A stretch of 42,540 bases of DNA from Planctomycetota bacterium (GCA_030746555.1 JASLMK010000007.1:1-42540), one strand, 5' to 3'. Counted from the stretch's first letter, positions 32,558 to 40,670 are shown. Translations and numbers: made by a program. The notes: generated from the letters alone by a model not told the origin.

Positions 32558-34507
32558 CTACTTCAGGTCGAAGCGCTTGAGCTTGCGGTAGAGGGTGCTC
32601 TTGCCGACCTTCAGCAGCCTGGCGGCCGCCAGCTTGTCTCCCCCGACGGCGTCGAGGGCACGCATGAGGGCCTTCATCTCGTAGTGGTCGAGGCTGATCG
32701 GGTCCTCATCGGTGATGTCCCAGTCGCGGCCGCGCCCGAGCCTCGAGCGTGGCGCCCCGGCCAGGGTCTCCGAGGAGCCGCCGGCGACGCCGCGCTGGGA
32801 GGGGGCTGCGGGAATCAGGTCGCAGACCGGCAGGCCGGCGCAGGAGTCGCGCACCGAAGACGGCAGGTGGGTGGCTGAGAGCAGCCCGCCGTCGCACGCC
32901 TCGCAGGCTCGCAGGATGCAGTCCTCGAGCTCGGCCACGTTTCCCGGCCAGTCGTGCAAGCCGAGGGCCTCGAGGGCGTCGTCGGTCAGACCGCAGACGC
33001 CCTGGCCGGCCCCGTAGAGGTTCACGAAGTGCGTCGCCAGGGCGGCGACGTCCTCGCGACGCTCGGAGAGGGGGGCGAGCTCGACGACGCAGGCCGAGAA
33101 CTGATCCCAGAGCGCCGGCAGCAAGGCCTCCTGGATCGCGGTCCCAGCCGCCGAGCCGCCGCAGGAGGCGACGACGCGCACGTCGACGGGCTCGGGCTGG
33201 TCGCTGCCGACACGCGTGACCATCCCGTCCTCGAAGAGCCTCACCATGCGCTCCTGCAGGGCCTTCGCAAGCTCCCCGATCTCCTCGAGCATCACCGTTC
33301 CGCCCGCCGCGCGCTGGAACAGGCCCGGGCGGTCGCCGGCGGCCCCCTCGAAGGCACCTTCCACGTAGCCGAAGAGCTCGCGCTCCAGGCTCTCGGGCTC
33401 CAGGGCTGTGCAGGACACCGCCAGGAACGGCCCGCCGAGCTCCCCGCCGTAGTGCAGGGTGCGGGCGATGTGCGTCTTGCCCACGCCGTCGGCGCCGCAG
33501 CACAACACGGGCCTTCGCTCGGCGCAAGAGCGCATGACCGACTCGCGCGCCTCGCTCATGCAAGCGCTCCCGCCGACGAGGGAGGCGGGGCGGTAGATGC
33601 GGCGCGCCGCGTCGAGGAGGGCGCCGAGTTGCTGGCGAGGGATCCCGGCCTCCTGGATGCGCAGGATCTCCGCGGCGATGCGCCGCCGGCCGGCATCCAA
33701 GAGCAACACGGCCTTCAGGTCGGTCTCGCCGTCCCCCGAGCCGCTGACGAGCGGGATGACCGAGGCCGTCAACGAGCGCGCGGTGCGTCCGCCGATGGCC
33801 GAGAGGTCGAACCGAAACCCCTCGCGGGCCTCGGTGCGCGCGTCGCGAACGAAGGCCTCGAGGCCGCTGGCGGGGGCCATGCTGCCGAGGTTTCGGCCCT
33901 CGACGCGATTGCCGAAGAAGTCCCTGGCGCCGCGGTCTGCGTAGCGTACGAACCCCTCGGGGTCGACGAGCAGCATTCCGTCGGGGCGGCTGGCGGCCAA
34001 CTCGCGGACCGCCAGGCTGTGCTCGCCGCGGTCGAGCAAGGACGTCTCGCGGTCTGCCTGTTGCTGCTCCTCTTCCTGCAGCCGCCTGTTCTGACGGTCG
34101 AGCACGAGGTTCTGCTCGGTCAAGTCGTCCAGGGCCGACTTTCCGCGCAGCAGCACCCTCACGATCTGGTCGAGGGCCGGCATCTCGTGCTTGCCGACGA
34201 AGCTGTGGCAGCCCGCCTCGTAGGAGCGGACGAGGTCCTCCGTCGAGACGCTGCCGGTGCTGTAGGCGAGGATCGGGGCCTTGGCCGTCTCCGGGATGAT
34301 CTTCAGGCGCCGGGTGACCTCGTGGGAGTCGATCCCCGCGCCGAGGCCAGCGGCCACCATCAACAGATCCCACGCGTTCTCGCGCGCCTCCACGAGGCCC
34401 GCCGCGCCGGACTCGGCGAGGGCCACGTCGAAGCCCAGGTCACACAGCCTGCTCTTGATGATCAGTCGGTTGCTCGCGTCGTCGTCGATGACGAGGATAC
34501 GGCTCAT
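32558..34507 (-). CDS. Sigma-54-type AAA+ regulator with receiver and PAS domains, several motifs altered
   Basis: A 649-residue protein from ATG 34507, preceded by GGAGGAG. It has a response-regulator receiver (residues 1-125), a short coiled coil, a PAS-like domain (about 170-280), an AAA+ domain (about 325-555) and a Fis-type helix-turn-helix at the end (DKLAAARLLKVGKSTLYRKLKRF). The receiver keeps acidic residues D8-D10, but the phospho-acceptor position is alanine (WDLLMVAAGLG, residue 52). The AAA+ part has Walker A GADGVGKTH, but Walker B is MLEEI instead of LDEI and the sigma-54 contact loop GAFTGA is GAFEGA. It may act without phosphorylation, or not through sigma-54. No sensor kinase is adjacent. 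Confidence 0.88.
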   Translation of the reverse strand: MSRILVIDDDASNRLIIKSRLCDLGFDVALAESGAAGLVEARENAWDLLMVAAGLGAGIDSHEVTRRLKIIPETAKAPILAYSTGSVSTEDLVRSYEAGCHSFVGKHEMPALDQIVRVLLRGKSALDDLTEQNLVLDRQNRRLQEEEQQQADRETSLLDRGEHSLAVRELAASRPDGMLLVDPEGFVRYADRGARDFFGNRVEGRNLGSMAPASGLEAFVRDARTEAREGFRFDLSAIGGRTARSLTASVIPLVSGSGDGETDLKAVLLLDAGRRRIAAEILRIQEAGIPRQQLGALLDAARRIYRPASLVGGSACMSEARESVMRSCAERRPVLCCGADGVGKTHIARTLHYGGELGGPFLAVSCTALEPESLERELFGYVEGAFEGAAGDRPGLFQRAAGGTVMLEEIGELAKALQERMVRLFEDGMVTRVGSDQPEPVDVRVVASCGGSAAGTAIQEALLPALWDQFSACVVELAPLSERREDVAALATHFVNLYGAGQGVCGLTDDALEALGLHDWPGNVAELEDCILRACEACDGGLLSATHLPSSVRDSCAGLPVCDLIPAAPSQRGVAGGSSETLAGAPRSRLGRGRDWDITDEDPISLDHYEMKALMRALDAVGGDKLAAARLLKVGKSTLYRKLKRFDLK

Positions 34508-34557
34508 GCATCTCCTCCACGTTGCCTTCACGGACCGTGCAGGGGAGCGTGTGGGTA

Positions 34558-34905
34558 ATGACGACGTCACCGCCGTCATCGACCCGCGTTGGCACGCGCA
34601 CGATCACGGTTTGCAAGCTAGCCGACGACACGACCGATGACCAAGGAATCTTGTCGCTGATGGGCGGTCGACCGGCGGGGCACGGCGGTCCCTTGTTCGG
34701 CGCCGAAGTGCGTGCAGCGATTGCGACTTTGTGCGAGGAGACCGACCCCTTGCGCGTCGTCGATCGCCTGCGCGGGCGCGGTGACCGCCCGGGGACCCTG
34801 GTGGTGGCCCGCATCGGCGACGGGCACCTCGCCTGGTTGGTGGAGGCCGCACGACAGACCCTGGAGGGCGATGGGGGATTCGAACCCCCGACATCCTCCT
34901 TGTAA
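34558..34905 (+). CDS. Hypothetical protein ending inside antisense tRNA-Val
   Basis: A 115-residue open frame from ATG 34558, with GGGGAG 10 nt upstream. Codon use is coding-like, with mostly G or C at third positions, and the sequence (TRTITVCKLADDTTDDQGI, then LVVARIGDGHLAWLVEAARQ) has ordinary composition, but I recognise no family. The last 14 residues (EGDGGFEPPTSSL) are the well-known artefact translation of an antisense tRNA, and the TAA stop is supplied by the tRNA anticodon loop. The gene is divergent from the sigma-54-type regulator, 50 bp apart. It may be a real short gene, or the 5' part of a gene cut off when DNA joined at the tRNA 3' end. Confidence 0.5.
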   Translation: MTTSPPSSTRVGTRTITVCKLADDTTDDQGILSLMGGRPAGHGGPLFGAEVRAAIATLCEETDPLRVVDRLRGRGDRPGTLVVARIGDGHLAWLVEAARQTLEGDGGFEPPTSSL

Positions 34906-34937
34906 GGGAGGCACTCTAACCGCTGAGCTAATCGCCC
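34862..34937 (-). tRNA. tRNA-Val (anticodon UAC)
   Basis: The minus strand folds into a full 76-nt cloverleaf with encoded CCA. The acceptor stem is GGGCGAT with ATCGCCC. The D arm is GCTC/GAGT. The anticodon stem is CCTCC/GGAGG with loop CTTACAA (anticodon UAC, valine GUA/GUG codons). The variable loop has 5 nt and the T arm is GGGGG-TTCGAAT-CCCCC. The discriminator base is U (34865 reads A on the plus strand), whereas bacterial tRNA-Val usually has A73. The 3' end faces the short hypothetical gene. Confidence 0.93.
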
Positions 34938-34956
34938 CGGTCCCTGGGGCACCCAG

Positions 34957-34986
34957 AAGGTATCCTCCCGGCCCCCGGACCATCAA
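34957..34986 (-). promoter_or_regulatory. Promoter of tRNA-Val (TTGATG-N18-TACCTT)
   Basis: On the minus strand TTGATG (34986-34981), 18 bp, then TACCTT (34962-34957) lie about 19 nt before the tRNA. The -35 and spacing are the same as at the aroF promoter. The remaining 120 bp to ugd contain no other clear signal. Confidence 0.45.
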
Positions 34987-35106
34987 TCCGATCGAGAACT
35001 GGGGTCGCCCGGCGCCTGCGGCCGATGAGAGCGAAGGTCCGGCGCGCCCTCCGCCGCTCCCGTCGGCCGCCCTCAGCCCCTCAGCCCCCCACACCAGCTC
35101 AAGATC

Positions 35107-36408
35107 ATGCGTATCGCCGTCGTCGGAACCGGATACGTCGGCCTCGTGGCCGGCACCTGCTTCGCGGAGAGCGGGAACAACGTCGTCTGCATCGACATCG
35201 ACGAGGAGAAGGTGGCCGGCCTGCGGGCGGGCCGAGTCCCGATCTACGAGCCGGGGCTCGAGGAGCTGCTGCGCCGCAACATGCACGACGGCCGGCTCTC
35301 GTTCACGACCAGCTACGAAGAGGGGATCGACCGCGCCCAGGTCGTGTTCATCGCCGTCGGCACGCCGCCGGGCGAGAACGGGCGGGCGGACCTGCAGTAC
35401 GTGCTGGCCGCCACCGAGAGCATCGCGCGCAACATGACCGGCTACACGGTCATCGTGGACAAGTCCACCGTGCCGGTGGGGACGGCCGCGAAGGTTGCCG
35501 AGCGGGTCCGGCAGCACACCGAGCACCCGTTCGATGTCGTGAGCAATCCCGAGTTCCTCAAGGAGGGCGCGGCGATCGACGACTTCCTCAAACCCGACCG
35601 GGTGGTGATCGGCTCCTCCAGTGCGCGGGCGTCCGAGATCATGGACGAGCTGTACGCGCCGTTCGTGCGCACGGGCAACCCGATCCTGCACACCGACGTG
35701 CCCTCCGCAGAGCTGACCAAGTACGCGGCGAACGCGATGCTGGCCACTCGCATCTCGTTCATGAACGAGATCGCCAACCTCTGCGATGAGGTCGGCGCGG
35801 ACATCGACGACGTCCGCAAGGGTATCGGGACCGACGCGCGCATCGGGATGCGCTTCTTGTTCGCCGGCTGCGGCTACGGAGGCTCGTGCTTCCCCAAGGA
35901 CGTGCAGGCGATCATCAAGACCGCCGACGGGTTGGGCTACGACTTCAGGATCCTCAAGGCCGTCGAGAGCGTGAACGAGAGCCAGAAACGCCGGCTCTTC
36001 GACTTGGTCGAGGCGTACTACGAGGACGGGATCGCGGGCAAGCGCTTTGCCGTGTGGGGCCTGGCGTTCAAGCCCAACACCGACGACATGCGCGAGGCGC
36101 CGGCGCTGGTGGTGATCGAGGCCCTGCTCGCGGCGGGCGCCACGGTCACGGCCTACGATCCCGAGGCCATGGCGGAGTCCAAGCGGCACTACTTCGGCGA
36201 CCGCATCGACTACGCGGAACACCCCATGGAGGCCCTCGAGGGCGCCCACGGCCTGGTGGTCGTCACGGAGTGGAACGAGTTCCGCAGACCCGACTTCGAG
36301 GCGGTCAAGGCGGCACTGGAGCGCCCGGCCGTGTTCGACGGGCGCAACATCTACTCGCGCGCCGTCATGGAGCGCCTCGGCTTCGACTACTTCGGGATGG
36401 GTCGCTGA
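35107..36408 (+). CDS. ugd: UDP-glucose 6-dehydrogenase
   Basis: A 433-residue NAD-dependent enzyme making UDP-glucuronate for surface polysaccharides. Motifs: the Rossmann loop VVGTGYVGLVAGTCFAE at the N-terminus, VAVGTP-type FIAVGTPPGENG, the STVPVGT segment, NPEFLKEGAAIDDFLKPDR, KYAANAMLATRISFMNEIA, and the catalytic cysteine in GCGYGGSCFPKD (near residue 261). LAFKPNTDDMREAPA marks the C-terminal domain. Length is normal. It is flanked by the tRNA and a convergent TPR-like gene, not by a polysaccharide cluster. Confidence 0.97.
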   Translation: MRIAVVGTGYVGLVAGTCFAESGNNVVCIDIDEEKVAGLRAGRVPIYEPGLEELLRRNMHDGRLSFTTSYEEGIDRAQVVFIAVGTPPGENGRADLQYVLAATESIARNMTGYTVIVDKSTVPVGTAAKVAERVRQHTEHPFDVVSNPEFLKEGAAIDDFLKPDRVVIGSSSARASEIMDELYAPFVRTGNPILHTDVPSAELTKYAANAMLATRISFMNEIANLCDEVGADIDDVRKGIGTDARIGMRFLFAGCGYGGSCFPKDVQAIIKTADGLGYDFRILKAVESVNESQKRRLFDLVEAYYEDGIAGKRFAVWGLAFKPNTDDMREAPALVVIEALLAAGATVTAYDPEAMAESKRHYFGDRIDYAEHPMEALEGAHGLVVVTEWNEFRRPDFEAVKAALERPAVFDGRNIYSRAVMERLGFDYFGMGR

Positions 36409-36459
36409 GCGCGGTAGCGCGCGGCGGAGAGGCCCGGCCGGGGCCATCGCCCTGGAGCC

Positions 36460-37263
36460 TCATCCCGGGTGGGCACGCTGGACGAGATACGGTACGGCCC
36501 AAGCCCTCCGCTCGCGGACCCCGCGCACGAGGCGGGGGACGAGGCGCATGCGCTCGAGGGCGCGACGGATGCGCCGGCCCAACTCGGTGCGCTCCGCTGC
36601 GCGCCCGGCGAGGCGCTCCCGGCACCGATGCAGGACCCCCGCCGCCGCCTCGAGGTCGCCTTCGTCGGCCAGGGACACTCCCCAGTCGTCGAACGCCCGG
36701 ATGGACAGGAGCGGATCGCCCCCGCGCCGCGCCAGGCCGGACCAGATCGCCCGGGCTGCGGCGGCGTGTCCGAGCTGCGCGAGCAAGCGCGCGCTCCAGA
36801 GGGATCCGAGGCGGCGCTCGCGCCGCGGCGTACGTGGATCGAGAGCCAGGCTGCCGCAGACCGCCAGGGCCTCGAGCAGACGCTCGTCGCGGCGGAGCAG
36901 GTGGCCCGCCTCCAGGCGCGCCCGCGCTGCGAGGACCCCGCCGCCGGAGCGGCCCGCCACGCGCCGGAATCCGGCCGCGGCCGCGGCGAAGTCCCCCCCC
37001 GCCCTGAGGAGCTCCGCGGCTCTGAAGTCGGCCTCCGTGGCCGCGGCGGAGCTCGCGGGGAAGTACTCCCCCACCGCCCGGTAGGCGCTGACGGCGATGG
37101 CACGCGCGCGCGCGCGCGCACCGCCTTCTAGCCCGCCCATGGCCACGCGACACTCGCGCGCGAGCTCGAGCTGGGCGCGGGCGTGGACCAACCTGGGGAT
37201 CACGAAGGCGTCCTGCACTGCGACGCAGGGCCAGGCGAGCGCTAGCGTGGCCCAGACCCTCAT
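36460..37263 (-). CDS. Secreted TPR-like protein coupled to an ECF sigma factor
   Basis: A 267-residue protein starting at ATG 37263, which overlaps the sigma-factor stop (ATGA). The first 16 residues (MRVWATLALAWPCVAV) look like a short signal peptide or anchor. The rest is alanine- and arginine-rich helical repeats of TPR-like pattern (ARARLEAGHLLRRDERLLEALAV; GVSLADEGDLEAAAGVLHR). No enzyme or anti-sigma motif is recognised. Its coupling to the sigma gene suggests it is the partner or target of that sigma factor; this is inference. It converges on ugd; GGCCC/GGGCC at 36431-36445 is a weak hairpin between the two stops. Confidence 0.7.
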   Translation of the reverse strand: MRVWATLALAWPCVAVQDAFVIPRLVHARAQLELARECRVAMGGLEGGARARARAIAVSAYRAVGEYFPASSAAATEADFRAAELLRAGGDFAAAAAGFRRVAGRSGGGVLAARARLEAGHLLRRDERLLEALAVCGSLALDPRTPRRERRLGSLWSARLLAQLGHAAAARAIWSGLARRGGDPLLSIRAFDDWGVSLADEGDLEAAAGVLHRCRERLAGRAAERTELGRRIRRALERMRLVPRLVRGVRERRAWAVPYLVQRAHPG

Positions 37264-37832
37264 CGCACCCCGCTCCTGTGGCCCAGGGAAGCCGTGACCG
37301 CCGAGCGCAGGCGCTTGCGCGCCCGGAACAGGCGCACCTTGACCAGCTCGGGCGCGATGCCGGTACGGCGAGCGGTCTCCTTGCAGCTCATCTCGCCGCC
37401 GTAGTAGTCGGCCAGCACGACTCGATCGTCGGGGCGCAGGCAGGCGAAGCTCGACCGCATGGCGTCGACCACGCTGTCGCGCTCCCATGCCTCCCCGGCC
37501 ACGACGACGTCGGGATCGGCCTCGGACTCCGAGGGTGCCGGTTCGCGGCCCTCCAACTGGTGCAGCGTCGCCTCCGCGCCCTCGACCCGCGGCAGGCGCC
37601 CCTCCCGCTGGAGGTGGTCGTGGAACACGTTGCCCGCGATGCTCGCGACCCAGGAGCCGAGCCGGCCGGGATCGGCGAGGGAGCCTCGATAGCGCGCCGC
37701 GCGCATCAGGGTCTCCTGCACGAGGTCGTCGAGCTCGCTCTCGTCCCGGCAGCGCCGGGCCAGGCGGCGCCGCACGCGCGGGCGCAGTTGTTCGAGCTCA
37801 TCCCAAGTCCATTCCCTCTCGCGCCTCTCCAC
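37260..37832 (-). CDS. ECF-type RNA polymerase sigma factor
   Basis: A 190-residue sigma-70-family factor. Region 2 contains ELDDLVQETLMRAARYRG and GSWVASIAGNVFHDHLQREGR. Region 4 has the helix-turn-helix CKETARRTGIAPELVKVRLFRARKRLR. An acidic linker (APSESEADPDVVV) joins them. GTG 37832 is chosen because GGAGG lies 5 nt upstream. It overlaps the TPR-like gene downstream. No zinc-finger anti-sigma gene is adjacent, and no promoter is obvious in the region upstream. Confidence 0.92.
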   Translation of the reverse strand: MERREREWTWDELEQLRPRVRRRLARRCRDESELDDLVQETLMRAARYRGSLADPGRLGSWVASIAGNVFHDHLQREGRLPRVEGAEATLHQLEGREPAPSESEADPDVVVAGEAWERDSVVDAMRSSFACLRPDDRVVLADYYGGEMSCKETARRTGIAPELVKVRLFRARKRLRSAVTASLGHRSGVR

Positions 37833-38087
37833 GGTTCCTCCTTCCGGCCCCGGGGTTGGGCTTCCGCGGGGCGGGAGACCGGGGCGCGAAACAGGAGACA
37901 GCCGCGGGCCGCGCCGGGAGCGCGCGGAAGCCACTGTGGAGAGTTCGGCGCCGCCGCGCCGCCGGAGAGGGTGGGGAATGGGCTCGTCCCCCCTCGGCGC
38001 CAGTCGCCCGCGAGCGAGGTTTCCGGTCCCCGCGCCGTAGGCGGGGCGGGAAGAGGGGTCGCCCTCCCCACTCCGACCCACGCCGAG

Positions 38088-38120
38088 AAAAAGCCCACCC
38101 CCGCCGCCGTGCAGGCGGGC
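38088..38120 (-). terminator. Intrinsic terminator after the secreted repeat-protein gene
   Basis: On the minus strand GCCCGCC (38120-38114) pairs with GGTGGGC (38099-38093), including one G-T pair, and TTTTT (38092-38088) follows directly. It lies 18 nt after the stop at 38138. The rest of the 305-bp gap 37833-38137 holds no gene I can support. It should contain the sigma-factor promoter, but I see no clear boxes. Confidence 0.6.
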
Positions 38121-38137
38121 GAGTCGGCGGCCCCGGG

Positions 38138-39220
38138 CTACTTCTTGAAGCCCCGGGCTTCCTGAGCCCAGCTCGAGCCCTCGTAGAGGCGCATCACCGT
38201 ACGGTAGAGGCGCTGGGCGCGCTCCTTGGAGACCTCGTCGTCGGCCTGATCGAAGATCCGCGCCGCCAGGAGCATGGCCTTGGGCACGTAGCGCACCTGG
38301 TCTCCGTAGACCACGACCACGCGCATGAACGAGAGCAGCGCCTTGCGGTAGAGGCCGTCCTTTTCCGTGCCGTCGCCCAGGGCGAAGGCGCGCTGGAACA
38401 GGCAGTCTCCGTGGCCGGTGTAGGCCGCGGCCAGGGTGCCCGCGTCGGCCTTGGGGTCGTCCACGATCTTCTCGAAGATCAGCTCCGCCTTCTCGAACTC
38501 GCGCGCCTCCAGCCAGGTCTCGGCCTCCGCCACGTCCGCCCGGTTGCGGACCGTGGGGTAGGCGCGCCCGGCGCTCGCGGAGACCTCCGCCAACTTGTCG
38601 CGCCGCGCGCTCCCCTTCAGGGACGAGTCGAACAGCACCCGTGCCAGATCGCACTCGAGCTTCCAGCGCTGGGACATGGAGGCCTTCTGGATGGCCGCCT
38701 CGAAGCTCCGCACGGTCGCCTGCGCCTTGTCGCCACCGCCCTGATCGAACTGCGCTTGGGCCTGGGCCAGGTAGGCGAGGGGCACGTAGCGGGAATCGGG
38801 CGCCTTCTCGATCAACTGCTCTGCCGCGGCCTCCGCGCCGGAGGCGTCGCCAACCATGAACTTGAGCTCGACGAGGCGGAACATCGCGTGCGCCGGCGCC
38901 CAGGGGTACCTGCGGTCCCTCCCCCCGGCTCCGGCTACGTACTCCTCAAGGTCCGCGATCGCATCGTACACCTGCTCGTCCCGAGCCGCCGTCTCCGCCC
39001 GGTCCACCAAGGCCGGGAGGGCGCTGAACTCGATGCGCAGCACGCGGTCGGTGTCGACCTTCCCGGTCTTGCCGCCCTCGCGGTACTCGATCTGCGTGTA
39101 GGTCTCCTGGCCGATCTTGCAGTCGTCGATCGACTTGCCGTTGGTCAGGTGGATGGTGTCCGCCGCCGAGGAGGCGGCGAGGAGCGACAGGGAGAGGATC
39201 GTCGGCGTGGCGTGGTTCAT
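38138..39220 (-). CDS. Secreted helical-repeat (TPR-like) protein
   Basis: A 360-residue protein with a signal peptide (about residues 1-20, MNHATPTILSLSLLAASSAA). A small beta-rich part follows (DTIHLTNGKSIDDCKIGQET), typical of exported proteins that begin with a short SH3-like segment. Several TPR-like helix pairs run to the end (AMFRLVELKFMVGDASGAEAAAEQLIE; AETWLEAREFEKAELIFEKIV; KAMLLAARIFDQADDEV). The fold resembles outer-membrane assembly or cell-division accessory proteins such as BamD or CpoB types, but no specific family is recognised. It is transcribed alone from a strong promoter, towards the sigma-factor gene. Confidence 0.78.
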   Translation of the reverse strand: MNHATPTILSLSLLAASSAADTIHLTNGKSIDDCKIGQETYTQIEYREGGKTGKVDTDRVLRIEFSALPALVDRAETAARDEQVYDAIADLEEYVAGAGGRDRRYPWAPAHAMFRLVELKFMVGDASGAEAAAEQLIEKAPDSRYVPLAYLAQAQAQFDQGGGDKAQATVRSFEAAIQKASMSQRWKLECDLARVLFDSSLKGSARRDKLAEVSASAGRAYPTVRNRADVAEAETWLEAREFEKAELIFEKIVDDPKADAGTLAAAYTGHGDCLFQRAFALGDGTEKDGLYRKALLSFMRVVVVYGDQVRYVPKAMLLAARIFDQADDEVSKERAQRLYRTVMRLYEGSSWAQEARGFKK

Positions 39221-39327
39221 CGCGGGAGCTCTCGTGCGGAAGCGGGGATCGGCCAAGGCGGGCTACCCCCGAGGGGCGGTCGGGTAACGCGCACCCGCGA
39301 GCGCAAAGCGTCGCAAGCCGGCGCGGG

Positions 39328-39357
39328 AGGATAGGGGCCGCCCCTGCGGGCTGTCAA
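39328..39357 (-). promoter_or_regulatory. Consensus promoter TTGACA-N18-TATCCT
   Basis: On the minus strand TTGACA (39357-39352), 18 bp and TATCCT (39333-39328) make the best -35/-10 match in the window. Transcription would start near 39321, leaving about 100 nt of leader before ATG 39220. No riboswitch fold was recognised in the leader. Confidence 0.65.
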
Positions 39358-39414
39358 CGCGGACGCGGGGCGGGGGGCTTCGTAGCCGGGGGGCTCGGGA
39401 AGCGGCGCCCCAGC

Positions 39415-39423
39415 GGCTATCCT
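39415..39423 (+). promoter_or_regulatory. Extended -10 promoter GGCTATCCT of the DUF523 gene
   Basis: GGCTATCCT ends 7 nt before GTG 39431, the same arrangement as at 4400-4416 and 28111-28095. A leaderless transcript is likely, and no ribosome-binding site precedes the GTG. Confidence 0.5.
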
Positions 39424-39430
39424 CGACGCC

Positions 39431-39913
39431 GTGGAAGGCGAGCGAGCAGAGACGGTCCTGGTCAGCGCGTGCCTCTTGGGGCGAGCCTGCCGCTACGACG
39501 GCGCATCCCGCTTCGACCCGGCCCTCGACCGGGCCCTGGCGGCGGAGGGCGTCGAGCTGCTCGGCTTCTGCCCCGAGGAGGCCGGCGGCCTCCCCACGCC
39601 ACGCCCGCCCGCCTCCCTCAGCGACGGCGACGCCGCGGGGGTGCTCGACGGCTCGGCTCAGGTCGTGACCGACGGGGGTGCGGACGTCACCGCCGCCTTC
39701 CTCGCCGGCGGCGAGGCCGCCCTCGCCGCCTGCCGCGCCCACGGCGTCGGCCGCGCCTTCCTCAAGGAGGGCTCGCCCTCCTGCGGCGTGGCCCGCACCC
39801 ACGTCGACGGGCTCAGCGTCGACGGCCCCGGCGTGACGGCGCAACTCCTGGCTCGCGCGGGCATCGGCGTCACCGGCGTCGACGGGCCCGGCGGCGAGCG
39901 GGGCCCGGGCTAG
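39431..39913 (+). CDS. DUF523 family protein
   Basis: A 160-residue protein matching DUF523 (YbbK group). The conserved cysteine-containing motifs are VSACLLGRACRYDG at the N-terminus, FCPEEAGGLPTPRPP in the middle and FLKEGSPSCGVARTH near the end. The function of the family is not established to my knowledge; the conserved cysteines suggest metal or sulfur chemistry. The 3' end overlaps the 3' end of the convergent methyltransferase gene by 44 bp. Confidence 0.88.
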   Translation: MEGERAETVLVSACLLGRACRYDGASRFDPALDRALAAEGVELLGFCPEEAGGLPTPRPPASLSDGDAAGVLDGSAQVVTDGGADVTAAFLAGGEAALAACRAHGVGRAFLKEGSPSCGVARTHVDGLSVDGPGVTAQLLARAGIGVTGVDGPGGERGPG

Positions 39914-40670
39914 GGCGCGCCACGACGACGATGTGGAAGCCGAGCAGCCCGATGAGCGGCAGGGCGCACAGGACACGGTCGACGGCGATGAACAGGCGCG
40001 TGAGCAGCGCGCTGCCTGGGACAAAGCGCAGGACGCCCAGGTGATCGGGGAACCCGGCGAAGACATACGCGAGGAATCCGTACTTCTTGACGCGCGTGAC
40101 CTCGAAGCCGGCTCGCTCGCACAGGCCGACGATCCCCTTCTTCGTGAAGCCCTGGTCGCCCACGTCGAAGTGCGGGCTCTTGCGGTAGAGGACCGCGCGT
40201 GCGAGACGGATGAACGGGTTGTCGTTACAGGGTTCGCTCATGATCAGGACGCCGCGATCGGCCAGCACGTCCCGGCAGTTGGCGAGGAACCCCACATGGT
40301 CGCGCGTGTGGTGCAGGCTGCCCTTGCAGAAGACGACGTCGAAGGCCTCGGCGGCGAAGGGCAGTCGCTCGGCGTCTCCGGTCACCAGTCGCGCGTCGGG
40401 GACGTACTGGCTCGAGACCTTCAGCATCTCGTGGCTGATGTCGAGGCCGACGCTGCCGGGGTGGCGCGCCTCGAGTTCCGCCAGGAAGAACCCGGTCCCG
40501 CAACCCAAGTCCAGGATGCGCTCCGCGCCCGGGGGCACGTGCGAGATCATCTCGGCGTGCCAGTCCTCTTGGAACAGGCGCGAGAAGCGGAAGCTGTAGC
40601 GATAGGCATAGCGCGGAGCGAGAGCCCGGTGCAGCTCGATCTGGGCTTCGGCGTTGGTCTTGGGCATCAT
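39870..40670 (-). CDS. SAM-dependent methyltransferase (class I)
   Basis: A 266-residue Rossmann-fold methyltransferase. The SAM site is ILDLGCGTGFFLAELEA, with the acidic residue in VGLDISHEML, GDAERLPFAAEAFDVVF and CKGSLHHTRD as later motifs. The C-terminal part has one hydrophobic segment (LPLIGLLGFHIVVVA) and an arginine-rich tail, so the protein may be membrane-associated. The substrate is unknown; family resemblance is to the UbiE/Methyltransf_11 group. The tail overlaps the DUF523 gene on the other strand. A GGCTAGACT box lies 23 nt upstream of the ATG. Confidence 0.88.
   Translation of the reverse strand: MMPKTNAEAQIELHRALAPRYAYRYSFRFSRLFQEDWHAEMISHVPPGAERILDLGCGTGFFLAELEARHPGSVGLDISHEMLKVSSQYVPDARLVTGDAERLPFAAEAFDVVFCKGSLHHTRDHVGFLANCRDVLADRGVLIMSEPCNDNPFIRLARAVLYRKSPHFDVGDQGFTKKGIVGLCERAGFEVTRVKKYGFLAYVFAGFPDHLGVLRFVPGSALLTRLFIAVDRVLCALPLIGLLGFHIVVVARPSPGPARRRARRRR

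Noticed and set aside
34712..35437. A plus-strand frame starting before the tRNA and containing GDSNPRHPPCKGG.
   Set aside because: That peptide is the typical artefact of translating an antisense tRNA, and the remainder overlaps ugd out of frame.
38130..38165. CCCCGGGCT repeated on both sides of the secreted repeat-protein stop, considered as a terminator.
   Set aside because: The copies are direct repeats that pair only with a bulge. The better terminator with a T run is just downstream at 38088-38120.
37260..38654. A 464-codon minus-strand frame extending the sigma factor upstream.
   Set aside because: The part before GTG 37832 crosses a non-coding gap and the secreted repeat-protein gene in another frame. 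The sigma factor is complete without it and has a good ribosome-binding site.
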